Assembly (NCBI GenBank): GCA_963575745.1
Contig: CAUYUJ010016707.1
Location: 223,280-265,783, forward strand
Direction: 5' to 3'
Source: Prorocentrum cordatum
Taxonomy: Eukaryota; Sar; Dinophyceae; Prorocentrales; Prorocentraceae
Length of the DNA stretch: 42,504 nucleotides
The translations under genes were made by a program, and so were the position numbers. The notes beneath the pieces are model-generated. The model did no database searches. It worked only from the letters and a program-made list of their open reading frames with translations, and was not told where the DNA came from. The first letter of the stretch is position 1, and every line of letters starts with the position of its first letter. Shown piece after piece: positions 1 to 10,089 of this stretch.

Positions 1-391
1 GCCATCTTTGGCGTCTTGGAGGCCATCTTGGGCGAGTTGGAGGCCTCTTGGGCCGTCTTGGGGCCCTCTTGGGGCCATCTTGGAGGCCACTTGGGCCGTC
101 ATGGGGCCCTCTTGGGGGCCTCTTGGGCGATCTTGGGGGCCTCGTGGGCCGTCTGGAGCCGTTGGAATGCCGAGAAGAAGCAACGTCCAAAATCTTTCAA
201 AAACCTAAAGAAAATCAATGATTTTGTCGGGCCCTCCTGGAGAACCTCTTGGAGGCCTCTTGGGCCGTCTGGGAGGCCTCTGGGGGGCCTCTTGGGCCGT
301 CTTTGGCCGTCTTCGACTCTCTTGGGCCGTCGTGGCGGCCGTCTTGGACCATCTTGGGCGGACTTGGAGGCCATCTTGGGCCATCTTCGTG

Positions 392-662
392 ATTGTTTGA
401 GGATGTCCCGAGCGAAACGGCCGTTTCAGGGAGGATGCTTCGTGGAGCTTGCGTTCCCGGGCAAGCCTCCCGGAACCGGCGGGACGGGCCGGGAGAGTTT
501 TTCTGAAAAAAGAACCAAAACCAAAACCGAGAGGTCTAGCACGCCAGGCACCCTTGCGATGAATCGACAGGGGGCGGCGGATCTAAGACGCCTACGGCGA
601 ATCACCGCCGCCCCCTGCCTTTGTGGAAGCGTCTATGTGGCCGAACGTGGAGGCCAGACCTG
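392..662. mobile_element. Insert in first CTTGG unit
   Basis: Compared with the second unit, the first has about 242 additional bases here, with no CTTGG motif. The segment 480-580 is repeated at 2335-2445: GGGACGGGCCG, then AACCAAAACCAAAAC, then a GACAGGGGGCGGCGG end. No clear target duplication was found. It could be a small non-autonomous element or the remains of one. Confidence 0.45.
568..617. repeat. 13-bp perfect inverted repeat
   Basis: CAGGGGGCGGCGG at 568-580 is exactly complementary to CCGCCGCCCCCTG at 605-617, with a 24-base loop. Only the left arm is kept in the second copy of this segment, at 2433-2445. Confidence 0.85.
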
Positions 663-2291
663 CCAAGCCATCGGACCATGTGTTCCCCGAATCGGTTTGG
701 AAAGCCTTCGGGAAACACGTGGGCATCTTGAAGGTCATCTTGGCCGTCTTGGAGGCCTCTTGGGCGATCTTTCGGCGATCTTTGGAGGCTCTGGGGCCGT
801 CTCGGGCCGTCGGAAGGCCGAAAAGAAGGAAGTGTCAAAATCCGTCAAAAACCTGAGGAACATCTATGCTGTTTGCCTTTTCTGGCCTTCCTGGAGGCCC
901 TCTTGGGGGCCTCTTGGGGCGTCTTGGGCCAGCTTCGAGCCAACTTCGGCCATCTTTGTGGGTTCCTGGCACGTCTGACGCCGTCGGGAGCCGTCTTGGG
1001 GGCCTTTCTGGGCCCACGGGGGACCCTCTTGGGGCGCTTCGGGGCCGCCTTGGAGGCCATCTTTGGCGTCTTGGAGGCCATCTTGGGCGAGTTGGAGGCC
1101 TCTTGGGCCGTCTTGGGGCCCTCTTGGGGCCATCTTGGAGGCCACTTGGGCGGTCATGAGGCCCTCTTGGGGGCCTCTTGGGCGATCTTGGGGGCCTCGT
1201 GGGCCGTCTGGAGCCGTCGGAATGCCGAGAAGAAGCAACGTCCAAAATCCTTCAAAAACCTAAAGAAAATCAATGATTTTGGCCTCTTCGGGCCCTCCTG
1301 GAGAACCTCTTGGAGGCCTCTTGGGCCGTCTGGGAGGCCTCTGGGGGGCCTCTTGGGCCGTCTTGGGCCGTCTTCGACTCTCTTGGGCCGTCGTGGAGGC
1401 CGTCTTGGACCAATTTGGGCGGACTTGGAGGCCATCTTGGACCATCTTGGAGGCCATCTTGGGCCATCTTGGCCACCAAGCCATCGGACCATGTGTTCCC
1501 CGAATCAGTTTGGAAAGCCTTCGGGGAACACGTGGGCATCTTGAAGGTCATCTTGGCCGTCTTGGAGGCCTCTTGGGCGATCTGTCGGCGATCTCTGCAA
1601 GCTCTTGGGCCGTCTCGGGCCGTCGGAAGGCCGAAAAGAAGGAAATGCCAAAATCCGTCAAAAACTTAGGAACATCAAGGTTTTGGGCCTCTTCTGGCCT
1701 TCCTGGAGGCCCTCTTGGGGGCCTCTCGGGCCCTTTTGGGCCAGCTTCGAGCCAACTTCGGCCATCTTGGTGGGTTCCTGGCACGTCTGACGCCGTCGGT
1801 AGCCGTCTTGGGGGCCTTTCTGGGCCCACGGGGGACCCTCTTGGGGCGTGTCGGGGCCGCCTTGGAGGCCATCTTTGGCGTCTTGGAGGCCATCTTGGGC
1901 GTGTTGGAGGCCTCTTGGGCCGTCTTGGGGCCCTCATGGGGCCCTCTTGGGGGCCTCTTGGGTGATCTTGGGGGCCTCGTGGGCCGTCTGGAGCCGTCGG
2001 AACGCCGAGAAGAAGCAACGTCCAAAATCCTTCAAAAACCTAAGGACAAACAATGATTTTGGCCTCTTCGGGCCCTCCTGGAGGACCTCTTGGAGGCCTC
2101 TTGGGCCGTCTGGGAGGCCTCTGGTAGGCCTCTAGGCCCGTCGGGGGCCCTCTTGGACTTACTGGGGCCGTCCTGGAGGCCGCCTTGGACCATCTTGGGC
2201 GGACTTGGAGGCGATCTTGGACCATCTTGGAGGCCATCTTGGGCCATCTTGGCCATCTTGGAGGCCATCTTGGAGCCGTCTGGGGTAGAAA

Positions 2292-2632
2292 CTTGGGGAA
2301 GTTAGGTCCGTGGAAAAAATCCCGGGACCCCAGCGGGACGGGCCGAAACCCATTGGGAGAGTTCTCCGGGAAAAACAACCAAAACCAAAACTGAGAGGAT
2401 TTGGCACGCCGGGCACCCCTTTGATGAAGCGACAGGGGGCGGCGGATGACGGAAAGCGCGCGTTAGCGTGCGGTCCGTTAGTCGGAAGAAATTGGACTTG
2501 GGGAGTTCGAGGGGGGTGGCATCGCCGGGCCCGGATCTAATTGCCCTCCCGCGTCGTTTTTTATCGAGTAGGACGGCCTTCGGTGCTTAAAAACAGCGTT
2601 TGGCTCGAGACATCATCGGAAAACGCATTGGG
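2292..2632. other. Non-CTTGG stretch with second copy of the insert core
   Basis: Positions 2335-2445 repeat the core of the insert at 480-580. The remaining 2447-2632 bases show no repeat or gene that could be recognised. Confidence 0.6.
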
Positions 2633-2676
2633 CGCTTCTTGGGCCGTCTTAGGCGCCTAAGACAGCCCAAGAAGCG
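2633..2676. repeat. 44-bp near-perfect palindrome at repeat switch
   Basis: Two 22-base arms meet at 2654/2655 with no loop and one mismatch. The left arm ends GTCTTAGGC and the right begins GCCTAAGAC. Right after it, the repeat continues in the opposite orientation. Confidence 0.9.
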
Positions 2677-3250
2677 GCTAAGACGGCGCCCAAGACGGCC
2701 CAAGACGGCCCGAGAAGTGCCCAAGACGGCCCAAGAGCGCTCCAAGAGAGCCCAAGACCGCCCAAGGCGGCCCCACGAGGCCTCCACGACGCCCCGGGAG
2801 GCGCCCACGAGGCGTCCCAAGAGGGCCCCAAGAGGCCAAAATCATTGATTTTCTAAAGGAAAACATGCATTTTTAGCATAAACGGCTTTTCGCCTTCCAT
2901 GGCGTTGAAGACGGTCCAAGAGGCCCCCAAGACCGCCCCAAGACGGCCCAAGATGTTCCCAAGAGGCCCCCAAAATAGCCCAAGAGGGCGCCAAGACGGG
3001 CCAAGAGGCGTCCAAGACTGTCCCAGAGGCCCCCAAGAGCGCCCCAAGAAGGCCCAAGAGGCCCCCAAGAAGGCCCCAAAACGGCCCAAGAGGGCGCCAA
3101 GACGGCCCAAGAGACGCCAAGACGGCCCAAGACGGCGCCAGGACGGCCCCAAGAGGGCCCCAAAAGGCCCCCAAGAGAGCCCAAAGACGGCCAAAGGCAG
3201 CCTAGTCCCTTCACCCCCGCAGCCCAGAAGCTCCCAGGAAGCCCCAAGAG
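2677..3250. repeat. CTTGG-type repeat, inverted orientation
   Basis: The same family appears as its complement (CCCAAGACGG, CCCAAGAGG). A spacer with the complement of the A-rich module lies at 2840-2880. This is the only block in the window in this orientation. Confidence 0.9.
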
Positions 3251-3295
3251 GCCCGCCTCTTGGGCCGAAGGCTCGGAATTTAGGTTAGTGCTCCC

Positions 3296-3415
3296 TCTCT
3301 TGGACCCACTTTGGGGGCCGTTTCGGGCGCCTCGTAGGCCGTCTTGGGGCCCTCTTGGGCAGTTTTGGGGCCCTCTCGGAGGCCTCTTGTGGCGGTCTTA
3401 GGGGCCGCGCCGATC
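3296..3415. repeat. Short CTTGG-type block, forward
   Basis: A short return to the forward orientation, with GTCTTGGGGCC and CTCTTGGGC motifs. It ends about 45 bases before the first ATG of the frame holding exon 1. Confidence 0.8.
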
Positions 3416-3628
3416 AGGCCACAGGAAATCAGATTGTGAAGCCCACGACGATTCGGGGGGATGCATGGTTTCGACGACGGCACCGCGTTTCCAAAGCGGG
3501 GCCCGACGCGGAAACTTTCAGTTGCCGAGGCAAAGGAGTTTCGAACGGGGTGGGGTGGGGGGCGTTGGCATCGCAGACGGAAGGGGCGCGGGGGCCAGGC
3601 GGGGTCGCTCTGCGCCGCTCCCCCTCAG

Positions 3629-3778
3629 CCGTTGCCCCACGGCAGGCATCTGAAGGTGCCTGAACAGTTGCGGCCTTGCCCGCACCTGTCCAAACGTGCG
3701 TTGGACCTGGCGCGAGGGATTCGTGCCCTTGCTGGGCAACTGCAACAACGCCGTTTAGGCCCACTCCATCCAAAACTG
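3629..3778 (+). CDS. MO25: MO25-like gene, exon 1 (N-terminal helix)
   Basis: The part supported by the family is about 3680-3778. It reads PCPHLSKRALDLARGIRAL and on through GQLQQRR, ending HPKL. This matches the N-terminal MO25 helix (K-x-P-x-[DE]-[IL]-V...L..L) residue for residue without gaps, with K, D, L and basic positions conserved. The left edge is uncertain. A CAG acceptor ends at 3628 after a C-rich run, but the frame is open back to a stop at 3437, with its only ATG at 3461. An unspliced first exon 3461-3778 would therefore add about 55 extra residues that resemble nothing known to me. The right edge is placed at CTG|GCCTCA, a GC donor in phase 0. That makes the join to exon 2 one residue short of animal MO25. 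The frame stays open far into the intron repeat. Codon use is less G/C-biased than in exons 3-5. Confidence 0.6.
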
Positions 3779-4194
3779 GCCTCAACAGCGGCACCAATTC
3801 CGACCTTGGCATCGATTCCAACATCGGCGCTGGTATCAACACCAGCACCGACGCTCTCACCCAACGCGGCAAATTCTATAGCATCAGAGCCAGCGTCTAC
3901 GTCACCACGAACACCAGCATCGGCGCCAGCACCTACGCCAGCCTCGACACCCGCACCAGCCTTCACTACAGCACCGAAGCCAGCCTTCCTACGCGGCCAG
4001 CAGCAAACTGCACGACTCCAGCAGGTGCGCTTCGCCGGCCACCTGAGTCGTCTACACGCGTCTTCGCAGGTGCGCTTCGTCGACTCAAACTGCACGACCA
4101 CCAGCGTCGTGGGCCAGCACCTGAGTCATCTACACATCACGATCACCAGCATCTCCCATAGCATCAACGCCTGGATGGCCTCCAAGTCGGGCAC
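3779..4194. repeat. Intron 1 start: short ACCAGCA-type repeats and a duplicated unit
   Basis: At 3780-4000 the short words ACCAGCATCGGCGCC and ACCAGCACC recur. At 4020-4140 the phrase CAGGTGCGCTTCG, a hairpin-free spacer, then CACCTGAGTC and CTACAC appear twice. The bases lead directly into the 33-bp minisatellite. Confidence 0.65.
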
Positions 4195-5870
4195 GACTGG
4201 TTGCTCCTGGCGCTCCACGCCGACGGACGCAGCAGCAGCATCGGCAGCAACACGAAGGAGTTCAGCAGCACGACAGCGATCAGCAGCACGGACTCCAGCA
4301 GCAGCATTGGGAGATGCATGGCTGGCGCCAAAAACACCATCGTGAGCAGCACGACGGACTCCATCAGCGCGACAGCGAGCAACATGACGGATTGCAGCAG
4401 CACCATTGGGAGCAGCATGATTGGCGCCAACAGCACCATCGTGAGCAGCACGACGGATTCCAGCAGCACGACCGCGAGCAGCATGACGGACTCCAGCGTC
4501 AGCGTCGCGAGCAGCACGACGCCCCCCAGCAGCACCTTTTTTAGCAGCGCTACGGACTCCAGCAGCACGACCTTGAGTAGAAGTGCGGACACCAGCAGCA
4601 CTGCTCTGAGCAGCGCGACGGCTTCCAACAACATCATCGCGAGCAGCACTACGGACTCCAGCAGTACGACCGCCAGCAGCATTGCGGACCCCAGCAGCAC
4701 AATCGTGAGCAGCGCGACAGTCCCCAGCAACGCGTCCGCGAACAGCACGACGGATCCCTTCAACCCGACTATTAGCAGCATTGCGGCTTCCAGCAGCGGC
4801 ACCAGGAGCAGAACTACGGGCCCCACAAGCCTTGCACAAGCGCGACCGGGAGCAGCAGGACGGATTTCAGCTGCACCATCGTGAGCAGCAATGACGGGTG
4901 CCAGCTGCATCATCGTGATCATCTCAATGGACTCCAGCGGCACGGCCGCGAGCATCATGACGGAATACAGCGGCAGCATCGCGAGCAGCACGACGGCTTC
5001 CAGCAACACGACCGCGTGCAGCATTACCACCACCGTGAGCAGCACGACGGAGACCAACACCACGTTTGTAGGCAGCACGGCGGACTCCAGCAACGCCATC
5101 GTGAGCAGCATCACGTATTCCAGCAGCGCGACCGTTAAAAGCAGGCGCATTTCAGCAGTGCCATCGTGAGCAGCACGACGGGCTCCAGCAACACGACCAG
5201 GGGCAGCAATACGGACCCCAGCAGGCAGCAATATCGCACGACGGATCCCGGAAGCGCGTTCATGAGAAACACGACGGACTCCAGCAGCATGACCGTGAGC
5301 AGCATGACGGAATCCACCAGCAGCATATGAAGCAGCACGACAGACTCCAGCACCACGATCGCGTGCATCATGACGGACTCCAGCATCACAAGCATGAGCA
5401 GCACGAGTAGCCCCAGCAGCGTCATGTAAGCAGCATGGCGGACCCCAGCACCACCATCGGGGGTAGCACCTTGGACTCCAGCAGCGCGACCGTCAACAGC
5501 GCTGCGGACTCCAGCAGCGCCATTGGAAGCAGCACTGCGGACTCCAGCAGCACGACTGTGAGCAGCAGGACGGACTCCAGCAGCACAGGTGTGAGCCGAA
5601 TGATGGACCGCACCAGCACCGTCTTGAGCAGCGGTACGGACTCCACCAGCACGACCGTGAGCAGCAGGACGGACCCCAGCAGCACCATCAACGACGGGCG
5701 CCAGCAACGCCATCTTGAGAAGCGCGAGGAACTCCAGCAGCACAACCATGACGGACTCCAGCGGCAGCACCGTGAGCAGCACGACGAACTCCAGCAGCAC
5801 GATCGTGAGCAGTATGGCGGAGTACAACAGCACCATGGTGAGTAGCACGACGGACCCAGCGCAGCGGCAC
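4195..5870. repeat. 33-bp minisatellite, about 50 copies
   Basis: Unit GAGCAGCACGACGGACTCC followed by AGCAGCACGACCGT, 33 bases and so 11 codons. On the plus strand it reads SSTTDSSSTTV-like, and on the minus strand it is a leucine/valine-rich 11-mer. The SSTTDS reading moves from one plus frame to the second and then the third along the array, so single-base indels are common. It is therefore not one conserved protein. It fills most of intron 1. Confidence 0.95.
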
Positions 5871-6232
5871 CAGGCGCGGCGGACAGCAGCACCATGGCGG
5901 CGCCCCACTCCGCCCCTCACCAGACGCCCCACCCAGCGACCAGCAGCACCTCCCCGCCCGCCCTCTTCCTCGGGCCGCGCGGCTTATGGCTCCCCGAGGC
6001 GAGGATGAGGCCGCCCACGCAGTGGCGGGTTTCAGGGTTCCACAGTGGCTGCGCGGCATGCCCAGCAGTGCCCTCGCGCCCTCGCAACCATAACCAGCGC
6101 AGACAGCGACATGTACCCAGGGTGAACTCACGCTCGCCCCCGCGGCGCCCACCCACTGCCACGCCCATCCACGACGCCCCGCGCCACGCCGACACCAGCA
6201 CTTCAGAGGAAGCCGACGCTCATCTCAGCTAG
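5871..6232. other. Intron 1 end, no recognised feature
   Basis: GC-rich sequence with many CCAGCA and CGCC words fading out of the minisatellite. No gene was recognised before the exon 2 acceptor. Confidence 0.5.
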
Positions 6233-6289
6233 GCCCCGCACCTGGAGTACAGGTTCGTCGACCAGAACACCATCTTCGAGGGGGAGGTG
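6233..6289 (+). CDS. MO25: MO25-like gene, exon 2
   Basis: Nineteen codons read APHLEYRFVDQNTIFEGEV, nearly all with C or G in third position. An in-frame TAG sits directly before the exon, so the acceptor must be CTAG|GCC. The donor GTG|GTGAGA is a normal GT site, and both edges are phase 0. The peptide fits the MO25 stretch V-x-K-N-[LF]-x-x-M-x-x-[IM]-L-x-G-x-x-E, matching at L-E, F, I-F and G. Joined to exon 3, the distance from this glycine to the next conserved helix is within one residue of animal MO25. It stands alone between a minisatellite and a non-repeat stretch. It is short, so it is convincing mainly through its place in the series. Confidence 0.68.
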
Positions 6290-6699
6290 GTGAGACGGGG
6301 TGGCGTGGGGAGCCCCGCGCGCGCCAAAGGGGCAAACCATCGTGCGCGGAACGGCCATTTTTCTGTTTTTGTTTCCCTTCCCCTTCCCCCCCCGTCCTGT
6401 CTCCCTCTCGTCCCCTCCCCCCGCTTTCCCCAGGGGGGAGGGTATGTTGGCCTTTCTTTGCTTGGGGGGGTCCATTTCCTCCGTCCTCCCGCCTCCTTTC
6501 GTCGTGCGTCGGTCCGTGCGTTCGAGCCCGTGTCGCCCTCTTCTGTCTGGCATTTCGTCCCTCGCCAGCCCCTCCCGCCAGCGCGGAGATCAGCTCATTT
6601 TAGAAATTGCCCCCGTTGGTGCGCCAGGCGGCGCCACCAGGCGGGGGCAATGGCTACGTCTGGAGACACTGCAGCCGTCAGGGTCTCAGGGTCTCAAGT
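6290..6699. other. Intron 2, first part, no recognised feature
   Basis: A pyrimidine-rich stretch (6355-6550) with C runs, followed by mixed sequence. Open frames here lack any recognised similarity. Confidence 0.5.
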
Positions 6700-6788
6700 G
6701 GAGGTGGAGGAGGAGGAGGAGGCGGAGGAGAAGGAGGAGGAGGAGGAGGCGGAGGAGGAGGAGGAGGAGGAGGAAGAGGGAAAGGAGG
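6700..6788. repeat. GGA tract
   Basis: An almost pure (GGA/GGC)n purine tract. The frames give glutamate, arginine or glycine runs that should not be read as protein. Confidence 0.9.
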
Positions 6789-7257
6789 CAACACCCATGC
6801 GCGCCGTGGCCGACCTTCAGTTTGCCAAATCGGGGCTGGGCACCGCCGGACCTGTCGCCCAAATATGGTTGCGCCACCAGCGCCTGGTCAGCATCCACCC
6901 AGTGCCACGAAACCCTGAGGGAGGCGGGGCCTACATTTCCGCCTCACGGTCCTTGCCCCTTTGTGTTCGGAGGGTGCGAAACGGCATCGCGCGGCGCTTC
7001 ATGTGCCGAAGGGGGGCTTAGGTGCCGCTGTGGTACTACAGTGCGGACGTGGATCGCGAACGCCTTCCCCATGGCCCCGTACGTAGACCCCTTGTGGCAA
7101 GGGTTCGGCCGTAGTCGCAATTTCAAGAATGTGGCGCGCTGCCGATACATGGTTGGGAATTCCACCCTGCGCCGTGCGTTTGGACGGCGGACCATTCGAA
7201 ACCTCTAAGTTGTAAAGATGTGTTGAAGTACCCTTCTCAGCCGATTGTGTACTTGGC
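6789..7257. other. Intron 2, middle part, no recognised feature
   Basis: Non-repetitive at this scale. A frame through 6960-7205 is open, but nothing in it was recognised. Confidence 0.45.
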
Positions 7258-7636
7258 GATGCTTCTCCTCCTCTCCCCCCTCCTTCTTCATCTCATCCTC
7301 TTTCTCCTTCTCCTCCTTCTTTTCCTTCTCCTCGTCCTTCTCCTTCTATTTGGCGATCCTCCCCTCCTTCTCCTTCTCCGTCCACTTTCCCTCCCCATTC
7401 TTTTTCCTATCCTGGCCGTGCCCGCCTTCGGCGCCCAGCCCCTGCCGCATTCTTTTCCTCCCCCCTCCATCTCGCGCTCCCTCTTCGCCTCCTCCCCCCC
7501 CCGTTCGGCTCGAGGTTCCCGCCCCCCCCCCCCCCCTCCTCTCCTCCTCGCTCCTCCTCCCCTCTGCCCCCCCCTCGCCCCTCGCCCTCTCCCCCCTGCC
7601 TCCCCCGCTGCCCCCCCCCCCTCCGGTTTTGCTCGA
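7258..7636. repeat. Long pyrimidine tract before exon 3
   Basis: About 380 bases of CTTCTCCT-type and C-run sequence lead up to the exon 3 acceptor. The position suits a greatly expanded polypyrimidine tract. Confidence 0.8.
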
Positions 7637-7637
7637 G

Positions 7638-7748
7638 GCCCCCGCCGTCCCGGGGCCGCCGCCGCTGCTGCTGGCGCGGCTCCTGGCAGCGGACCTCCCC
7701 GCGCTGCTGCTGGCGGCGCTGGGCGCCCTCGAGTTCGAGGAGAGGAAG
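7638..7748 (+). CDS. MO25: MO25-like gene, exon 3
   Basis: Thirty-seven codons with almost pure G/C third positions. The core LARLLAADLPALLLAALG followed by EFEERK aligns without gaps to the MO25 segment with G-L-L-x-x-L-x-x-x-L and F-E-G-K-K (animals) or W-E-T-R-K (plants). The leucine-rich look is that of a helical repeat and not a membrane span. The acceptor TCGAG|GCC follows a pyrimidine tract of nearly 400 bases. The donor is read as AAG|GCCGCT, a GC site, because this joins FEERK directly to the DLL of exon 4, just as K-D-V/L follows in the family. The frame remains open after the donor for about 150 bases, so a longer exon is possible but less consistent with the family. Confidence 0.85.
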
Positions 7749-8470
7749 GCCGCTGCGAGGCTCGCGGAGGACGGCCCGGCGCCGGGGGCCTTGCGCGGAG
7801 GCGTGGGCCAAGACATGCTCGCGTCGATGTTCTTTTTCACGACAAGGTCGGCGAAGGCATGCGTGGCTAAAGACCTCCCGCCCTGGTTCAAGTACCACTC
7901 GTGATAAACTCAGGACGTTTGTTTTGCAGTTTTCGGCCTCTGGGGGCCCCAGGACCGTCCAGAAGCGACTCAGGATGAAAAACCGGCCCAGGGGAAAGGG
8001 TTGGGATTTCCGGGGAGGTGCGTATGAGAAAAAAGATCCAGGCATCGCATGTCTGGGGGGATTAACTAGCCACCTTCGGCCGCTCTCCCTGTCTCCTTCC
8101 ATTTCCCTGCATTGTGGCACAACTCGCTTGAACCGTCTCCCCGTTTTGATTGCTCTTCCGCCAGCACAGTTACTCTGCCTACTCAGAGTTTCTTAATTAG
8201 CGTGTTGGGTACCCCCCCGACGGGGGTCAACCTCGCCTTGTCGTCGCGCCGCGACGGAGGTCGGAGCGCCTTCGGCGCGCGGTGGCTGCCCGCGACGGGG
8301 GTCGACGTGGGGCTGTCGGCGGGGGTGACGCCCCCCTGACGCTTATCAAGAATCTCGGAGCAGCCGCCGACGTCAAAAAAGTCTGGGGGGTCGCCGGCTT
8401 CGTGCCGTCTTCTGCGATGCGCCAACAGGGATTTTCGGTGCGGGCCCACGGAGGCCCCCCAGCATGAGCT
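7749..8470. other. Intron 3 start
   Basis: No gene recognised. CCTCTGGGGGCCC with a nearby ACTCAGGATGAA (7935-7978) resembles stretches at 9475-9520 and 34872-34930, a weak dispersed repeat. The CGACGGGGGTC word recurs at 8217-8240 and 8292-8330. Confidence 0.4.
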
Positions 8471-8630
8471 TTTAAGTCGGGCGTGTCCCTCTCTTGGAGG
8501 ATTGCTCAAAATAGTCTAAATCCGGTCGGGGGACGATTTTACTACAATTTCTGAGTATGCCTGAGCATTGTTTGACTAGTTGTTGCTTCTCTTCCAACCA
8601 TGCGCCTGTAGGGGGACATGCCCGACCTAA
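8471..8630. mobile_element. TIR element family 1, copy a
   Basis: Starts TTAAGTCGGGCGTGTCCCTC and ends GGGGGACATGCCCGACCTAA, which are inverted copies of each other. It contains the family's internal GGGGACGATTTT. Flanks CATGAGCT and CATCAGCC match at 6 of 8 bases. No room for a transposase, so non-autonomous. Confidence 0.85.
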
Positions 8631-8730
8631 CATCAGCCTGCGCGCCGAGGCTTGGCCCCTGCGCGGCCCCCCCCAGCGCCGCGCACCAGATGTCGTTCTT
8701 GCCCAGGGCCACTCCTCGAGCGTGCGGCCA
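8631..8730. repeat. Dispersed repeat 2, copy 1
   Basis: Shares CCTGCGCGC, then GCGCACCAGA and TTGCCCAGGGCCACTCCT, with 9297-9400 and 14805-14905. It lies between two TIR elements. Confidence 0.7.
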
Positions 8731-8742
8731 ACAGGCCTAGTA

Positions 8743-8903
8743 TTAAGTCGGGCTTCTCCCTCTACAGGGGGAATATTCACAAATAGTAAAAAAATAGTAT
8801 GGGGACGATTCCTTGACTATTTTTCAGTGTTTGCGGGGCATTGTTTGTGTATGTTTTTATCTTTCGCCCAAAATCCGCCTGTAGGGGGACACGCCGGACT
8901 CAA
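8743..8903. mobile_element. TIR element family 1, copy b, with 8-bp target duplication
   Basis: 161 bases, bounded by TTAAGTCGGG and CCGGACTCAA. About 24 of the first 29 bases match the complement of the end. GCCTAGTA occurs directly on both sides (8735-8742 and 8904-8911), a perfect 8-bp target site duplication. That length is usual for hAT-type transposition. Confidence 0.92.
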
Positions 8904-9591
8904 GCCTAGTAAGGACGCGCTCCTTCATCTAGGGTGCCCCGGTGTACTTACCTCTGTGGCCCGTCCTTCGCCGTCTTCGCTGGTCGCTCGCCGCCCCAAG
9001 CAAAAATCCTACCGTTGGCCTCCAAGGTTTTGCGTCCTTGCCACTCGTCCTTCATGCACGTATGTTGACTGTAGCCGAGTCGTCGTTCAAGGTTTTCGGA
9101 CGTTCATGTTGGTACCCGGCGGTCTTCCAGCATCGGGCTGCTTTGTTGCCGCTGCGCCTTGCCGAGAACGATCCGGGGGAAGCCCGGATCGTACGGTTGG
9201 CGAAGACCCGAGCTATGATTCGAAAGCCAGACCTCTTCGCTTACACAAGCACGGTACCCTTCGCCAGCGTGACCTCGAGTGCAGGTCCACCAGGGGGTCC
9301 CCCCACCATTGGCCTGCGCGCTTGGACTTGACCACCCTGCAGGCCCCGAAAGCTGCGCACCAGAGGTCACGACTTGCCCAGGGTCACTCCTGCGTGGATC
9401 CGAGGGAGGAAGGGGGGAAGGGAAAACGCCCGGCAGCTGTTCTTTTGTTTGTTGATTGTTTTGTAGTTGTCTGCCTCTGGGGGCCCTCACTTGGATCGTC
9501 AACAACGGCCAGGGATGAAGAGCTTGTTCCGAGGAAGAGCTCCAGACCTCTGGGGAGCGACGTTATGAACAAAAAGCACACAGTCGGAGGT
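8904..9591. repeat. Intron 3 stretch with two dispersed repeats
   Basis: 9087-9240 (AGGTTTTCGGACGTTC and later GAGCTATGATTCGAAA) corresponds to 33097-33240. 9297-9400 is copy 2 of dispersed repeat 2. The rest holds no recognised gene. Confidence 0.6.
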
Positions 9592-9772
9592 CTGAGGAGG
9601 GAGGAGGGTAGGGAGAAGAGGAGGAGGAGGAGGAGGAGGAGGAGGAGAACGAGAACGAGGAGGAGGAGGCGGAGGAAGAGGAGGAGGAAGAAGAAAATGG
9701 GGAGGAGGAGGAGGTAGAGCAGGTGGAGGAGGCGGAGGAGGAGGAGGAGGAGGAGGAGGAGGAGGAGTGAGG
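9592..9772. repeat. GGA tract
   Basis: About 180 bases of (GGA)n with occasional GAAC and GGC changes. Confidence 0.93.
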
Positions 9773-10089
9773 GGACCCCTGTCTGGAGACTGGGTTCTCA
9801 TCCCGAGTTGATTGTTGACGGTTCCCAGGCCCAGTGAGGGTCCGTCTTGTTTTTTGTTCACAGCGCGAGGTGATCAGGGAGTAGGAGGGCACAGACATCG
9901 CACATGTCGGGGAGAGGGTGGGGGACGTTATTTTGTGGTGAGAGGATTGGGCTGCTTCGCAGCGGCGCGGGGCTCCATGGGCCGGCGGCTGTTGCCGCGG
10001 GCATGAGGGCACATTGTCCCCCTTCTTCGCTATCCCTGTCTTCTTCGCGCCGACCTCGAGGTAAGCAGCAATGCCGCCTCCTCCTCTCC
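9773..10089. other. Intron 3 stretch, nothing recognised
   Basis: Mixed sequence between a GGA tract and a degenerate foldback copy. No gene or clear repeat was seen. Confidence 0.4.

Larger units (their letters stand above)
1..2291. repeat. CTTGG-type 10-11 bp tandem repeat in ~813-bp units
   Basis: Variants of TCTTGGGCCG and TCTTGGGGGCC follow each other with steps of 10 or 11 bases. Two and a half larger units begin near 1, 1056 and 1868. The second unit is about 812 bases and the first is 1055 because it carries an extra 242 bases. Each unit includes A-rich spacers (166-225, 800-870, 1221-1280, 1615-1690, 2001-2060) containing CCAAAATC and TCAAAAACC blocks. All frames are stop-poor, giving glycine/leucine/tryptophan-rich false reading frames. 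Confidence 0.93.

Noticed and set aside
1-2291. Long open frames rich in W, G and L on both strands
   Set aside because: They follow from the stop-poor CTTGG repeat, occur in several frames at once, and change frame at each indel.
4126-5932. Minus-strand frames of 355 and 265 codons rich in leucine and valine, resembling membrane proteins
   Set aside because: They are complementary readings of the 33-bp minisatellite; the sense frames are equally open and the unit shifts frame along the array.
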